Source: Candidatus Sulfidibacterium hydrothermale (lineage in GTDB: Bacteria > Bacteroidota > Bacteroidia > Bacteroidales > F082). Taken from it: a DNA stretch of 64,000 nt. Below, one piece after another: positions 44,628-55,232 of this stretch (position 1 is the first letter of the stretch; each line of letters opens with the position of its first letter). Below the pieces are notes generated by a model. It saw nothing but the letters and a program-made list of their open reading frames with translations. It searched no databases and was not told where the DNA came from. The position numbers were made by a program, and so were the translations under genes. The stretch is taken from contig NZ_CP083760.1 in the NCBI RefSeq assembly GCF_020149915.1, positions 868,001 through 932,000 of the forward strand. Direction: 5' to 3'.

Positions 44628-46742
44628 TTGTCAGGAAACAAAAAAGTCATATTGCCCCGTGTGTATCTCGTCTATTTCGGGACGTTGATTTTTGGTGTAT
44701 TGATTATCGGAAAAATAATCGAAATTCAGTACAAGGAAGGTCCTCAGCTGCTGGCAAAAGCCAAAAAACAAGAGATCCGGGTTTTTAACCTGAAAGCAGA
44801 CCGTGGAAATATTTTGTCGGCAAAAGATAATCTGCTGGCTACCTCCGTCCCCGTTTTTGAAATACGCATGGATGTGGCTAACGGATATATTTCCAATGCA
44901 TTGTTTCGCGAAAAAGTCGATTCGCTGGCTTTGTGTCTTTCCCGTCTTTTTAAAGACCGTTCAACCGGTTATTACATCCGGATCTTGAAACGTGCCCGGG
45001 CCAAAGGAAACCGTTATTTGTTATTGCATCGTCATGTGAGTTATTCGCAACTGAAACAGTTACGTACTTTTCCCATTCTGCGTCGTGGAAGAAATCGTGG
45101 CGGACTCATCGCCATTCAAAAAACCCGGCGCGAATTGCCCTTTGGACAGCTGGCTGCCCGCACCATTGGTTACGAAAACAAAAAAGAACATTTGTATGTA
45201 GGACTGGAAGGAGCCTGGTCTGATGTGCTCACCGGAGTGGATGGAAAGCAAATCCGCCGGCGAATCAACGGAGGGGCCTGGCTTCCTGTGCATGATGAAA
45301 ATGAAATCCTTCCCCAAAACGGAAAAGATATCATCACTACCCTCGATATGAATTTGCAGGATGTCGCCGAAAATGCTTTGCTGAAACAGATGATCAAGCA
45401 TGATGCGGTAATGGGATGTGCCATCCTGATGCAGGTAAAAACCGGTGATATCAAAGCCATTGCCAATTTGATGTATGATAAAAAAACCGGTTTTTATCAG
45501 GAAAGTTACAATATGGCCATTGGCGAAAAATATGAGCCGGGTTCCACTTTTAAACTGGCTTCCGTGATTTCGGCATTGGAAGATCACAAAATTAAACTGA
45601 CCGATACGGTTTCTGTAAAAAAAGGTTATGTGATGTATTATGGGCGGAGGCTTCGCGATGTGCATGTCATTGGTAACGGACTGATTACCGTGCGGCAGGC
45701 TTTTGAGCATTCGTCGAATGTGGGAATCTCCAAAGTGATTGAACGGGCCTACAAAAAAGAACCTTCACGTTTTATACAGCATTTGTATGCGATGGATCTA
45801 AACAAACCGCTCGGTTTGAAAATTGCCGGAGAAGCCAAGCCGTACATTAAAAACCCGTCGGATAAAAAACATTGGTATCTTACTTCATTACCCTGGATGT
45901 CAGTGGGATATGGTTTGGAAATTACTCCGCTGCAATTGTTGACCTTTTACAATGCGGTAGCCAATAACGGCGTAGAAGTAAAACCCCGGTTTGTAACGGC
46001 AATTTCTGATGGCGGAAGGATCATCAAAAAGTTCCCGGTTCAAATCAGAAATCCGAAAATAGCCTCTTTGCCCACCATAAAGAAAGCGCAAAGCTTACTG
46101 GAAGGAGTGGTGTTGCGCGGAACCGCACAAAATCTGAAAAACGATCATTTTCAAATGGCGGGAAAGACCGGTACAGCTAAAATATCAGAAAACGGAAAAT
46201 ATATTCCGGGAGCTTATAATGCATCTTTTGTGGGATATTTTCCGGCTAACGATCCGCAATATTCTTGTATCGTGGTGATCAACAAGCCGAAACACGGCTA
46301 TTACGGGAGCCAGGTGGCCGCACCGGTTTTTAAGGAAATTGCCGATAAAGTGTATGCAACCTCTGTGGCGCTGCATCAAAAACCGGCAAAAAAAGATTCG
46401 CTGAAAACCACCATTCCGGTGGCTGTCAATGCGGCCTGGTATCCTGATCTGAAAGAAATTTATCATCAACTCGGTATTTCCACATTCCGCTATTCTTATG
46501 CTGATGGTTGGACTGTCACCAGCGAAAAGAAAGGAAAAGTAGTATTTCATCCTAAGATGTTTTCGGCAAATCTTGTTCCCAATGTAAAGGGAATGACTGC
46601 TGAAGATGCTGTGTTTTTGTTGGAAAACAAAGGAATGAAAGTAATGGTCCATGGCAGAGGAGTCGTGTATGATCAGTCGGTGAAACCGGGTAGTCCTGTG
46701 GTAAAAGGGAAAAAAATCATTATCCGGTTGACGAATTTATAA
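44628..46742 (+). CDS. ftsI: Septal penicillin-binding protein (FtsI type) with PASTA domain
   Basis: The 704-residue bitopic transpeptidase cross-links septal peptidoglycan in the periplasm. One N-terminal helix (about 8-28); dimerisation domain (about 50-240); transpeptidase domain with Ser306 in EPGSTFK, the SSN triad at 362-364 and KTG at 513-515; and a C-terminal PASTA domain (about 645-704, VPNVKGMTAEDAVFLLE). The start is the TTG at 44628: an in-frame stop lies at 44610-44612 and no ATG or GTG falls between it and the membrane helix. It begins 2 nt after the ftsL stop. Confidence 0.93.
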   Translation: MSGNKKVILPRVYLVYFGTLIFGVLIIGKIIEIQYKEGPQLLAKAKKQEIRVFNLKADRGNILSAKDNLLATSVPVFEIRMDVANGYISNALFREKVDSLALCLSRLFKDRSTGYYIRILKRARAKGNRYLLLHRHVSYSQLKQLRTFPILRRGRNRGGLIAIQKTRRELPFGQLAARTIGYENKKEHLYVGLEGAWSDVLTGVDGKQIRRRINGGAWLPVHDENEILPQNGKDIITTLDMNLQDVAENALLKQMIKHDAVMGCAILMQVKTGDIKAIANLMYDKKTGFYQESYNMAIGEKYEPGSTFKLASVISALEDHKIKLTDTVSVKKGYVMYYGRRLRDVHVIGNGLITVRQAFEHSSNVGISKVIERAYKKEPSRFIQHLYAMDLNKPLGLKIAGEAKPYIKNPSDKKHWYLTSLPWMSVGYGLEITPLQLLTFYNAVANNGVEVKPRFVTAISDGGRIIKKFPVQIRNPKIASLPTIKKAQSLLEGVVLRGTAQNLKNDHFQMAGKTGTAKISENGKYIPGAYNASFVGYFPANDPQYSCIVVINKPKHGYYGSQVAAPVFKEIADKVYATSVALHQKPAKKDSLKTTIPVAVNAAWYPDLKEIYHQLGISTFRYSYADGWTVTSEKKGKVVFHPKMFSANLVPNVKGMTAEDAVFLLENKGMKVMVHGRGVVYDQSVKPGSPVVKGKKIIIRLTNL

Positions 46743-46754
46743 CAAAAGACATTC

Positions 46755-48215
46755 ATGTTGAAAACATTACAAGACATATTATCTGGAGTTTCCGTTGAAA
46801 AAACAATCGGAGAAATCAATGTGCCTGTGAAGCATATCCGGTTTGATTCCCGTGATGTTTCTCAACAGGATCTCTTTGTTGCTGTTCCCGGTACCCAGGT
46901 TGATGGCCATCATTATATTGATAAAGCCATTGAAAAAGGAGCGGCGGCCATTGTGTGCGAACATCTCCCGGAGCATTTAAAATCAGGAGTAACTTATGTT
47001 AAAGTGCCGCATGCCGCCCGGGCTCTCGGAAAAATGGCTTCGGCTTATTTTGATCATCCATCGGAAAAGCTGAAAGTGGTAGGGGTAACCGGTACCAACG
47101 GCAAAACCACCATCGTCACTTTGCTGCATCAATTATTCCTGAAACTGGGGTACAAAGCCGGTATGCTTTCTACCATTGTCAATAAAATAAACCATCGGGA
47201 AATTAAAAGTACACACACTACACCGGATGCGGTTCACATTCAGCAGATGCTGAATGATATGGTGAAAGCCGGATGTGATTATGTTTTTATGGAAGTGAGT
47301 TCGCATGCCATTGTGCAAGAGCGTATTGCCGGTTTGCAGTTTGCCGGTGGCGTTTTTACCAACATCACTCATGATCATCTGGATTATCATAAAACATTCA
47401 AAGAGTACATTTTTGCCAAAAAACGATTTTTTGATCTTTTGCCCGAAAAGGCTTTCGCCTTGGTGAATGCTGATGACCGCCATGCTAAGGTGATGATACA
47501 AAATACAAAAGCCCGGAAGTACACTTATGGTATTCGCTCAATGGCAGATTTTCATGCCCGGGTGCTGGAGAACCGTTTTTCGGGACTGGAAATGATCATT
47601 AACGAAAAACCCTTTTTCTCGCTGCTGACAGGAATCTTTAATGCTTCCAATTTATTGGCGGTGTATGCGGTAGCTGTTTTGCTTGAGCAGGATCGTGACG
47701 AAGTTTTGCAGGTACTCAGTAGTTTGAAAGGAGCCGAAGGCCGCTTTGAAGTTTTGACTTCTCCTGATCAGGTAATCTGTATTGTGGATTATGCGCATAC
47801 ACCGGATGCCCTGAAAAATGTCTTGACAACCATTCAGGATATTCGTTCCGGTAATGAGCAGCTGATTACCGTGGTAGGAGCCGGAGGAAACCGCGACAAG
47901 ACCAAAAGACCTGAGATGGCTGCTATTGCTGCTTCGTTGAGCAACCGGGTGATTTTGACTTCAGACAATCCGCGCAACGAAGATCCGGAAATCATTTTGC
48001 AGGACATGAAAGCGGGTATCGATCCGGTGCATAAGAAAAATACACTGGTTATTTCTGACCGGAAAGAAGCCATAAAAACAGCGTATGCTTTGGCTGCTCC
48101 GGGAGATATTATTTTGATTGCGGGAAAAGGACATGAGAAATACCAGGAAATAAAAGGAGTACGCTATCCTTTTGACGATAAACAGGTTTTGTTGGAAATT
48201 TTTGAAACACGATAA
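46755..48215 (+). CDS. murE: UDP-MurNAc-Ala-Glu:meso-diaminopimelate ligase
   Basis: The 486-residue cytoplasmic ATP-dependent ligase adds the third stem-peptide residue. The ATP loop is [10 protein letters not shown] (about 110), followed by STHTTPD and EVSSHAI. The DNPR motif in SDNPRNEDP is the one that recognises meso-diaminopimelate, so the peptidoglycan is predicted to contain meso-DAP and not lysine. Length normal; 12 nt after ftsI and 2 nt before mraY. Confidence 0.95.
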   Translation: MLKTLQDILSGVSVEKTIGEINVPVKHIRFDSRDVSQQDLFVAVPGTQVDGHHYIDKAIEKGAAAIVCEHLPEHLKSGVTYVKVPHAARALGKMASAYFDHPSEKLKVVGVTGTNGKTTIVTLLHQLFLKLGYKAGMLSTIVNKINHREIKSTHTTPDAVHIQQMLNDMVKAGCDYVFMEVSSHAIVQERIAGLQFAGGVFTNITHDHLDYHKTFKEYIFAKKRFFDLLPEKAFALVNADDRHAKVMIQNTKARKYTYGIRSMADFHARVLENRFSGLEMIINEKPFFSLLTGIFNASNLLAVYAVAVLLEQDRDEVLQVLSSLKGAEGRFEVLTSPDQVICIVDYAHTPDALKNVLTTIQDIRSGNEQLITVVGAGGNRDKTKRPEMAAIAASLSNRVILTSDNPRNEDPEIILQDMKAGIDPVHKKNTLVISDRKEAIKTAYALAAPGDIILIAGKGHEKYQEIKGVRYPFDDKQVLLEIFETR

Positions 48216-48217
48216 AT

Positions 48218-49459
48218 ATGCTGTACTATCTATTTAAATATCTGCATGATGCCTATTCTTTTCCGGGAGCGGGAGTGTTTCAGTATCTCTCATTCAGGGC
48301 GGCTATGGCCATCATTACTTCGCTTCTTATCAGCTTGGTTTTTGGTGAACACTGGATTCGATATTTAAATAAAAAACAGGTGGGCGAAACGGTTCGTGAC
48401 CTGGGTCTGGAAGGACAGCTTGAAAAACAGGGAACGCCTACCATGGGCGGACTGATTATTCTTGCCTCGATCATTATACCGGCTTTGCTTTTTGCCCGGC
48501 TCGATAATGTGTATATCCTGCTCATGCTTTTTACTACCGTTTGGCTGGGCGCTTTGGGTTTTCTGGATGATTATATCAAAGTCTTTAAGAAAAATAAAGA
48601 AGGTTTACCCGGCAGATATAAGATTATCGGACAGGTAATTCTGGGACTGGTTGTCGGTTTGGTGATGTATTTTAATAAAAATGTGGTGACCCGCGAAAAA
48701 CAGGTTCATCAGGTAACACAGGTTTATTCTTTGATGGATAAATCCGGTCCGTCAGCCCGCTTTTCCATTACTGATAAACATTCTACCAAAACTACGATTC
48801 CTTTTTTGAAAAACAATGAATTCGATTATGCGGTATTGTTAAAATGGCTGGGGCCCGGTTATGAAAAATGGGCGTTTTTGGTTTTTATCCCGGTGGTCAT
48901 TCTGATTATTACCGGGGTTTCCAACGGGGCTAACCTGACCGATGGGATGGACGGACTGGCGGCGGGAACATCCGCCATTATGGGCGCTACATTGGGAATC
49001 TTGGCCTGGGTTTCCGGTAATATCATCTTCGCTGATTATCTGAATATCATGTACTTGCCTAATGTGGGTGAGCTGGCGGTTTATATCAGTGCTTTTGTGG
49101 GAGCCACGGTGGGCTTTTTATGGTACAATACTTATCCGGCGCAGGTGTTTATGGGCGATACCGGTAGTTTGGCTATCGGCGGAATCATTGCCGTATTTGC
49201 CATTATTATTCGTAAAGAATTGCTGATTCCCATTTTCGGCGGCATTTTTCTCGCGGAGAGTATCTCGGTGATTCTGCAGGTCAGCTATTTCAAATATACC
49301 CGGAAAAAATACGGAGAAGGAAAACGCATTTTCAAAATGGCGCCTTTGCATCATCACTATCAAAAGCTGGGTTTTCCGGAGCCCAAAATTGTGTTGCGCT
49401 TTTTTATTGTGGGAATTGCACTTGCCGTAGCCACCATTTTAACATTAAAAGTGCGCTAA
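48218..49459 (+). CDS. mraY: Phospho-MurNAc-pentapeptide translocase
   Basis: The 413-residue polytopic inner-membrane enzyme makes lipid I from UDP-MurNAc-pentapeptide and undecaprenyl phosphate. The acidic pair is in [10 protein letters not shown], the central motif in [15 protein letters not shown], and the histidine loop in [15 protein letters not shown]. It is about 50 residues longer than E. coli MraY because of a polar insert at about 152-208 (between NVVTREKQ and GPGYEKW), common in Bacteroidota as far as I know. Confidence 0.95.
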   Translation: MLYYLFKYLHDAYSFPGAGVFQYLSFRAAMAIITSLLISLVFGEHWIRYLNKKQVGETVRDLGLEGQLEKQGTPTMGGLIILASIIIPALLFARLDNVYILLMLFTTVWLGALGFLDDYIKVFKKNKEGLPGRYKIIGQVILGLVVGLVMYFNKNVVTREKQVHQVTQVYSLMDKSGPSARFSITDKHSTKTTIPFLKNNEFDYAVLLKWLGPGYEKWAFLVFIPVVILIITGVSNGANLTDGMDGLAAGTSAIMGATLGILAWVSGNIIFADYLNIMYLPNVGELAVYISAFVGATVGFLWYNTYPAQVFMGDTGSLAIGGIIAVFAIIIRKELLIPIFGGIFLAESISVILQVSYFKYTRKKYGEGKRIFKMAPLHHHYQKLGFPEPKIVLRFFIVGIALAVATILTLKVR

Positions 49460-49469
49460 ATGAAAGATA

Positions 49470-50816
49470 ATGAAAACAACAGACGACATAGTGGTTTTGG
49501 GAGCCGGAGAAAGCGGTACCGGCGCTGCTGTGTTGGCGAAAAAAAAGGGACTAAAGGTTTTTGTCTCGGATAAAGGAAAAATAAACGAAAAATATCGTCG
49601 CGTTCTTACACAGTTTGATATTGATTTTGAAGAAAACGGGCATACGTTTCCGCGCATTTTCTCTGCCCAAAAGGTGGTGAAAAGTCCGGGAATTCCTGAT
49701 ACGGTTCCCTTTATTCAGCAGTTGCACGAAAAGGGAATACCGGTAATCTCGGAAATTGAATTTGCGGCAGCTTATACCCGGGCTAAAAAGATAGCCATTA
49801 CAGGAAGCAACGGAAAAACCACCACCACCTTGCTGACTTACCACATTTTGAAAAAAGCAGGCATGAACGTGGGACTGGCCGGCAATGTGGGGAAAAGTTT
49901 TGCCTGGCAGGTGGCTTTTCATGATTTCGACTGGTATGTGTTGGAGATCAGTAGTTTTCAGCTGGATGGAATGGTCCGGTTTAAGGCCGATATCGCCATT
50001 TTGCTGAACATTACACCCGACCATCTTGACCGGTACAATAACGATTTTCAGCAATATGTGGACAGTAAGTTCCGGATACTTCAAAATCAAACAGCGGATG
50101 ATTATTTCATTTACTGGGATGATGATCCGGTGATCAAAAAGGAATTAAAAAAAAGAAAAATCACGGCTGTCCGGGTACCTTTTGGTGAACATTGTGCCGA
50201 AAGTAATCCGGGAGCCGGAATAATTAATAAGAAAATAAGGTTTAACAACGGTAAAAACAGTTTCGATATGACACTTGAACAATTAGCTTTACAAGGTAAA
50301 CACAACACCTACAATTCAATGGCCTCAGGTGTGGCAGCTCATTTGATGGAAATCAGAAAAGAAACCATTAAACAGAGCCTTTCTGATTTTCAGAATATTG
50401 CTCACCGGCTGGAATATGTGGCCAGTGTTCACGGTATTACTTTTATTAACGATTCAAAAGCTACCAATGTCAATTCAACATGGTATGCACTGGAATACAT
50501 GGAGAAACCGGTGATCTGGATCGTCGGCGGTGTGGACAAAGGGAATGACTATGATTTGCTCAAACCGCTGGTGGCCGAAAAAGTAAAAGGCATTGTTTGT
50601 CTGGGACTTGATAACCGGCGCATACATCAGGCTTTTGAAGGATTGGTGGATACCATTATCGATACCGAATCGGCCCGCGAAGCCGTGGCCACAGCCTATT
50701 ATCTGGCAAAAAAAGGCGATGTGGTACTGCTTTCTCCTGCCTGTGCCAGCTTCGATTTGTTTGAAAATTATGAAGATCGTGGAAATCAGTTTAAAGCAGC
50801 AGTAAACGAATTATAA
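49470..50816 (+). CDS. murD: UDP-MurNAc-L-alanine:D-glutamate ligase
   Basis: This 448-residue cytoplasmic Mur ligase adds D-Glu as the second stem residue. Visible motifs: N-terminal nucleotide fold VVLGAGESGTGAAVLAKKKG, ATP loop ITGSNGKTTTT, central NITPDHLDRY, and C-terminal FINDSKATNVNSTWYAL with GGVDKGNDY. Length as expected. Placed between mraY and ftsW, 10 and 14 nt from its neighbours, on the same transcript. Confidence 0.95.
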   Translation: MKTTDDIVVLGAGESGTGAAVLAKKKGLKVFVSDKGKINEKYRRVLTQFDIDFEENGHTFPRIFSAQKVVKSPGIPDTVPFIQQLHEKGIPVISEIEFAAAYTRAKKIAITGSNGKTTTTLLTYHILKKAGMNVGLAGNVGKSFAWQVAFHDFDWYVLEISSFQLDGMVRFKADIAILLNITPDHLDRYNNDFQQYVDSKFRILQNQTADDYFIYWDDDPVIKKELKKRKITAVRVPFGEHCAESNPGAGIINKKIRFNNGKNSFDMTLEQLALQGKHNTYNSMASGVAAHLMEIRKETIKQSLSDFQNIAHRLEYVASVHGITFINDSKATNVNSTWYALEYMEKPVIWIVGGVDKGNDYDLLKPLVAEKVKGIVCLGLDNRRIHQAFEGLVDTIIDTESAREAVATAYYLAKKGDVVLLSPACASFDLFENYEDRGNQFKAAVNEL

Positions 50817-50830
50817 AAACGGGAGCTAAA

Positions 50831-52000
50831 ATGTCAGTTTTCCATTCTAAAATAAATATTAAAGGCGACCAGGTAATCTGGGCGGTCGTATTTATTCTTA
50901 CGATTCTCTCTTTTCTCGCCGTGTATAGCTCTACCGGAACACTGGCTTACAAATACCATGGGGGGAATACGGCGTATTATATGCTGAAACATGGTATTAT
51001 CTTGCTTACCGGTTTGCTGTTGATGTATCTTGCTCATTTGCTGAAATATACATACTATTCCCGTATCTTCCAGATTGCTTTTTATATTGCTGTTCCTTTG
51101 CTGTTGTTGACGTTGCTTTTCGGGTTGAACCTGAACGAAGCCCGCCGTGCACTTCCTTTACCGTTTCATTTGAGTTTTGAAACATCCGACCTTGCTAAAC
51201 TAACGCTTACCGTTTACCTTGCCCGGATTCTGACGAAAAAAGAAGAAGAAATTAAAGATTTCGGGAAAGTATTGTTGTATTTGATGCTGCCTGTTGTTAT
51301 TGTTTGTGGCCTGATTTTTCCGGCTAACTTTTCTACTGCTGCCCTTATCTTTGTCTCCAGTCTGGTTTTGATTTATATCGGAAGAGTAAAATTCTCTTAT
51401 ATCCTGGCTATTTTGGGATTAACGGTTTTACTGCTTGGCTTTGCCATTGGCATTTTGTTTATGATGCCGGCCGGAAAACAGGCCCGGCTGGCAACCTGGA
51501 AAACCCGTATTGAACAGTACGTAAAAGGAGGCGATGCCAAAGACAATTATCAGGTGGAACAGGCCAAGATTGCTATTGCTTCCGGTGGTATTTTTGGAAA
51601 AATGCCCGGGAAAAGCACCCAACGTAACTTTTTGCCTCATCCGTATTCCGATTTTATTTATGCCATTATTGTGGAAGAGTATGGCCTTTTGGGGGGAACA
51701 GTGGTTGTTTTACTTTACTTGATCCTGTTGTACCGGGCGGTACGCATTGTAACCAAAGTCCCCAATAATTTTGGGGCTTATCTTGCTATGGGACTAAGTT
51801 TTAGCCTGGTTTTTCAGGCGATGATCAATATGGGGGTAGCCGTGCATCTTTTACCGGTGACCGGACAGCCGTTGCCGTTGGTAAGTATGGGAGGAACTTC
51901 CATTTGGTTTACCAGCCTTTCCATAGGCATTTTGTTAAGTGTAAGTAAAGAGATAGAAACAAATAATACAGAAACAGAACCAGAACCGGTGGCTTCATGA
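50831..52000 (+). CDS. ftsW: Septal peptidoglycan glycosyltransferase FtsW
   Basis: The 389-residue SEDS-family inner-membrane protein has about ten helices and polymerises septal glycan strands together with the FtsI-type protein. Signature stretches are FAVYSSTGTLAYKY near the N-terminus and the late block LPVTGQPLPLVSMGGTS. A polar tail (NNTETEPEPVAS) follows the last helix. Its stop overlaps the murG start (ATGA, 51997-52000), indicating coupled translation. Confidence 0.95.
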   Translation: MSVFHSKINIKGDQVIWAVVFILTILSFLAVYSSTGTLAYKYHGGNTAYYMLKHGIILLTGLLLMYLAHLLKYTYYSRIFQIAFYIAVPLLLLTLLFGLNLNEARRALPLPFHLSFETSDLAKLTLTVYLARILTKKEEEIKDFGKVLLYLMLPVVIVCGLIFPANFSTAALIFVSSLVLIYIGRVKFSYILAILGLTVLLLGFAIGILFMMPAGKQARLATWKTRIEQYVKGGDAKDNYQVEQAKIAIASGGIFGKMPGKSTQRNFLPHPYSDFIYAIIVEEYGLLGGTVVVLLYLILLYRAVRIVTKVPNNFGAYLAMGLSFSLVFQAMINMGVAVHLLPVTGQPLPLVSMGGTSIWFTSLSIGILLSVSKEIETNNTETEPEPVAS

Positions 52001-53118
52001 AAAAGGAAAAAACATATAAAATTTTGCTGAGCGGTGGAGGCACCGGAGGTCATATCTTTCCGGCAATTGCTATTGCCAATGGATTGAAGGAAAAATTGAA
52101 ACCGGTGGATATTTTGTTTGTGGGAGCCAATGGCCGCATGGAAATGGAAAAAGTACCCCAGGCCGGTTTTCCCATTGAAGGGCTGCCCATTAGCGGAATT
52201 CAACGGCGGTTGACCCTGAAAAATTTATTGTTCCCGTTTAAGTTGATAGTGAGTTTGCTGAAAGCTAAAAAGATCGTTAAGCAATTTCAACCCGATGTGG
52301 TGGTGGGAACGGGGGGATACGCCAGTGGTCCTCTGTTGAAGATGGCTGCAAAAAAAGGATTCCCCACACTTATTTTGGAACAAAATTCTTATCCGGGAAT
52401 TACCAACCGTTGGCTCGGAAAGGTGGTAGATGTGATTTGCACGGCTTACGAAGGAATGGAAAAATATTTCCCGGCCGAAAAAATTGTGGTTACGGGTAGC
52501 CCGGTACGGAAAAATATCCGGGAGATAAAATACACACCCGGTGAAGCCCGGAAGTTTTTTGGCCTGGAAGAAAACCGGAAAACCTTGTTGATTATTGGTG
52601 GCAGTCAGGGCGCTTTGCGGATTAATGAAGCGGTGGCTTTGCATATCGAAAAATTGCTGGCAAACGGAATTCAGGTAATCTGGCAAACCGGAAAATTTTC
52701 GCAGGAGATGGCTGAACGTTCATTGCTCAATGCAAAGTTTAGAAACCGGGTAGTGGTAAAAGATTTTATTTACGAGATGGATAAAGCGTATGCCGCAGCT
52801 GATGTGGTGGTGTCGCGGGCAGGGGCCATTGCCATTGCCGAAATTGTGGAAACCGGTAAACCGGCTGTTTTTATTCCGTTGCCATCAGCAGCCGAAGATC
52901 ATCAAACCCGAAATGCCCGGGCTTTGGTACAAAAAGATGCTGCGTTGTTGCTCGAAGAAAAAAAAGCTCCCCGGTTATTTTTTGATGTGGTTTTCGGTTT
53001 ACTGAAGGATGAAGAAAAACAACAGCTTTTTCGGAAAAACCTGATGCTGTTTAAGCATGGAGATGCTACAGAAAAAATTGTTCATGAAGTCATACAGTTA
53101 ATACAAAAGCAGGCGTGA
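51997..53118 (+). CDS. murG: UDP-GlcNAc:lipid I N-acetylglucosaminyltransferase
   Basis: The 373-residue peripheral membrane enzyme converts lipid I to lipid II on the cytoplasmic face. LLSGGGTGGHIFPAIAIA is the N-terminal glycine loop, followed by VVGTGGYASGP, and the C-terminal domain has GGSQGALRIN and the UDP-GlcNAc site VSRAGAIAIAEI. It overlaps ftsW by ATGA and murC by GTGA. Confidence 0.95.
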   Translation: MKKEKTYKILLSGGGTGGHIFPAIAIANGLKEKLKPVDILFVGANGRMEMEKVPQAGFPIEGLPISGIQRRLTLKNLLFPFKLIVSLLKAKKIVKQFQPDVVVGTGGYASGPLLKMAAKKGFPTLILEQNSYPGITNRWLGKVVDVICTAYEGMEKYFPAEKIVVTGSPVRKNIREIKYTPGEARKFFGLEENRKTLLIIGGSQGALRINEAVALHIEKLLANGIQVIWQTGKFSQEMAERSLLNAKFRNRVVVKDFIYEMDKAYAAADVVVSRAGAIAIAEIVETGKPAVFIPLPSAAEDHQTRNARALVQKDAALLLEEKKAPRLFFDVVFGLLKDEEKQQLFRKNLMLFKHGDATEKIVHEVIQLIQKQA

Positions 53119-54461
53119 AAACAAAAAAAGACATACTCTTCTTTTTGGGTATCGGCGGAATCGGGATGAGTGCCCTGGCCCGTTGGTTTCTTGCCGGCGG
53201 CTATACCATTTACGGGTACGATGCTTTTCGTACACCGTTGACCCGTCAGCTTGAAAAAGAAGGAATGCATGTTTTTTATACCGAAGATGTGGCCCGGGTT
53301 CCGGAAACGGTAACCCGGGTGATCTATACGCCGGCGATTTCTAAAGATCATCCATTGTTTCGTTATTTTGTTTCGCAGAATGTGAAAATGGAAAAACGGG
53401 CAGCTGTCCTGGGTGATATCAGCCGCGATTTGTTTACCATAGCCATTGCCGGAACACATGGGAAAACCAGTGTGACTGCCATGGTTGCCCATATATTGAA
53501 AGAAGCCGGATTTCCCGTCACTGCTTTTATCGGAGGAATAGCCAAGAATTTTCAGGGGAACTTTGTCTTTTCTCCTGATTCAAAATATCTTGTGGCTGAA
53601 GCAGATGAATATGACCGCTCTTACCTTTTTCTGCATCCCGATGTAGCGGTCATTACGTCCATGGATGCGGATCATCTGGATATTTATTCCGGTATGGATG
53701 ATTTGCGGAAAACTTTTATGCAGTTTGCCCGGCGGCTTCCTGAAAACGGCAAGCTGGTGCTTAAAGAGCGGTTGCCTGAGCCGGAAAATATTTCCGTGAT
53801 AACGTATGGTTTTTCTGAAGAAGCGGTTCTGAAAGCCGAAAATATCCGGATAGAAAAAGAGAGATATTGTTTTGATGTAAAGCAAAATAAAACGTTGCTT
53901 TTTTCTCCAGCGCTGCGTCTTCCCGGTTTGCATTATGTGGAAAACAGCCTGGCCGCAACCGGTGTGGCTTTGCAATTGGGTATAGCTCCTGCGGTTATTC
54001 GGGAGGCATTAAAAAGCTTTACCGGTGTACAGCGCCGGTTTGATATCCGGATTCAAACACCGGAACGGATCTTTATTGATGATTATGCCCATCATCCCGA
54101 AGAGTTGCGGGTAACTTTGCAAACCGTTAAAACGCTTTATCCGGACAAAAAACTTACCGTGGTTTTTCAGCCGCATTTATACAGCCGTACCCGCGATTTT
54201 GTTGATGATTTTGCCCGGGTTCTCGAAACAGCGGATCGGATCATACTGCTGGATATTTATCCTGCCCGTGAGAAACCGATTCCGGGAATCACTTCGCAAT
54301 TGATTGCCGATAAAATAAAACAGACCGAAACCATTTTGATGAACAAGGAAGCATTGTTGCCGTTTTTAGAAAAGGAAAAACCGGAACTGTTGCTTACACT
54401 GGGAGCCGGAGACATTGGACTGCTGGTTCCTGATATAGAAAAAATATTACGTGTCTCATGA
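53115..54461 (+). CDS. murC: UDP-N-acetylmuramate:L-alanine ligase
   Basis: The 448-residue cytoplasmic Mur ligase adds the first stem residue, L-Ala. Motifs: FLGIGGIGMSALARW at the N-terminus, ATP loop IAGTHGKTSVTAM, VAEADEYDRSYL, and DDYAHHPEELR. The start is the GTG at 53115, overlapping the murG stop as GTGA; the protein begins directly before the conserved GIGGIGMS block, so no later start is plausible. Its stop overlaps the ftsQ start (ATGA). Confidence 0.95.
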   Translation: MKTKKDILFFLGIGGIGMSALARWFLAGGYTIYGYDAFRTPLTRQLEKEGMHVFYTEDVARVPETVTRVIYTPAISKDHPLFRYFVSQNVKMEKRAAVLGDISRDLFTIAIAGTHGKTSVTAMVAHILKEAGFPVTAFIGGIAKNFQGNFVFSPDSKYLVAEADEYDRSYLFLHPDVAVITSMDADHLDIYSGMDDLRKTFMQFARRLPENGKLVLKERLPEPENISVITYGFSEEAVLKAENIRIEKERYCFDVKQNKTLLFSPALRLPGLHYVENSLAATGVALQLGIAPAVIREALKSFTGVQRRFDIRIQTPERIFIDDYAHHPEELRVTLQTVKTLYPDKKLTVVFQPHLYSRTRDFVDDFARVLETADRIILLDIYPAREKPIPGITSQLIADKIKQTETILMNKEALLPFLEKEKPELLLTLGAGDIGLLVPDIEKILRVS

Positions 54462-55228
54462 AAAAAACATTGTCCATATTGTTTGTTTCGTTGTTTGGTG
54501 TAGCGCTGCTTTTGCTGGCGGCATTTGCCTTTCGTGAGTATCGTAATCAACGTGTCAAGGACATCGTTATCCACATCAACCGCAAAGGGGAAAAGGGATT
54601 TCTTTCAAAAAAGGAAATAAAAGCCCTGATCATCCGGAATGATTCAGTGATCGGAAAGCCGATAAAAAGGGTCAATACGGCGAAACTGGAAAAGCAAATT
54701 GATAAAAATCCGTATGTGAAACAGGCCGATGTTTATATGAGTATTGCTGGCCGACTTATGGTGAATGTCAGTGAGAAAACGCCTTTGTTGCAGGTTCTTA
54801 ACCTGAAAAATCAAAGAGGATATGTTGATCATAACGGCACTTTTTTCCCGTTGAGTAATGCATTTGCTCCCCGTGTTTTGCCTGCCAACGGATATATTAA
54901 AACCGGGTGGCATAACGGCGAAAATATTTTTGACAAAAAATTCAGGAATACTTCGCTACCTGTTTTATTTTTGCTGGCCAAAAAAATTGAAGCGGATCGC
55001 TTGTTGCGGGTTTATATCAGCCAGCTGTTTGTCAATAGCCGGGGAGAAGTTGACCTGGTTCCTGAACTGGGAAGGTATGTCATCCATTTTGGTGACAGTA
55101 CCCGGATGAATGTGAAACTGGAAAATTTAGAAGCCTTCATAAAGCAGGTTTTCGCTCATGGAGGCTGGTCAAAATACAGAAGTATTAATCTGGAATTTAC
55201 CAACCAGGTGGTTTGTACAAAAAAATAG
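54458..55228 (+). CDS. ftsQ: Cell division protein FtsQ
   Basis: The 256-residue bitopic protein has one N-terminal transmembrane helix (about 5-26, LSILFVSLFGVALLLLAAFAF), a POTRA-like domain (about 34-110, IVIHINRKGEKGFLSKKEIKALI) and a beta domain to the end. It links FtsL and the septal synthase in the periplasm. Sequence conservation is low, but topology and the slot between murC and ftsA make the call firm. Begins in the murC stop (ATGA). Confidence 0.9.
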   Translation: MKKTLSILFVSLFGVALLLLAAFAFREYRNQRVKDIVIHINRKGEKGFLSKKEIKALIIRNDSVIGKPIKRVNTAKLEKQIDKNPYVKQADVYMSIAGRLMVNVSEKTPLLQVLNLKNQRGYVDHNGTFFPLSNAFAPRVLPANGYIKTGWHNGENIFDKKFRNTSLPVLFLLAKKIEADRLLRVYISQLFVNSRGEVDLVPELGRYVIHFGDSTRMNVKLENLEAFIKQVFAHGGWSKYRSINLEFTNQVVCTKK

Positions 55229-55232
55229 GCTT

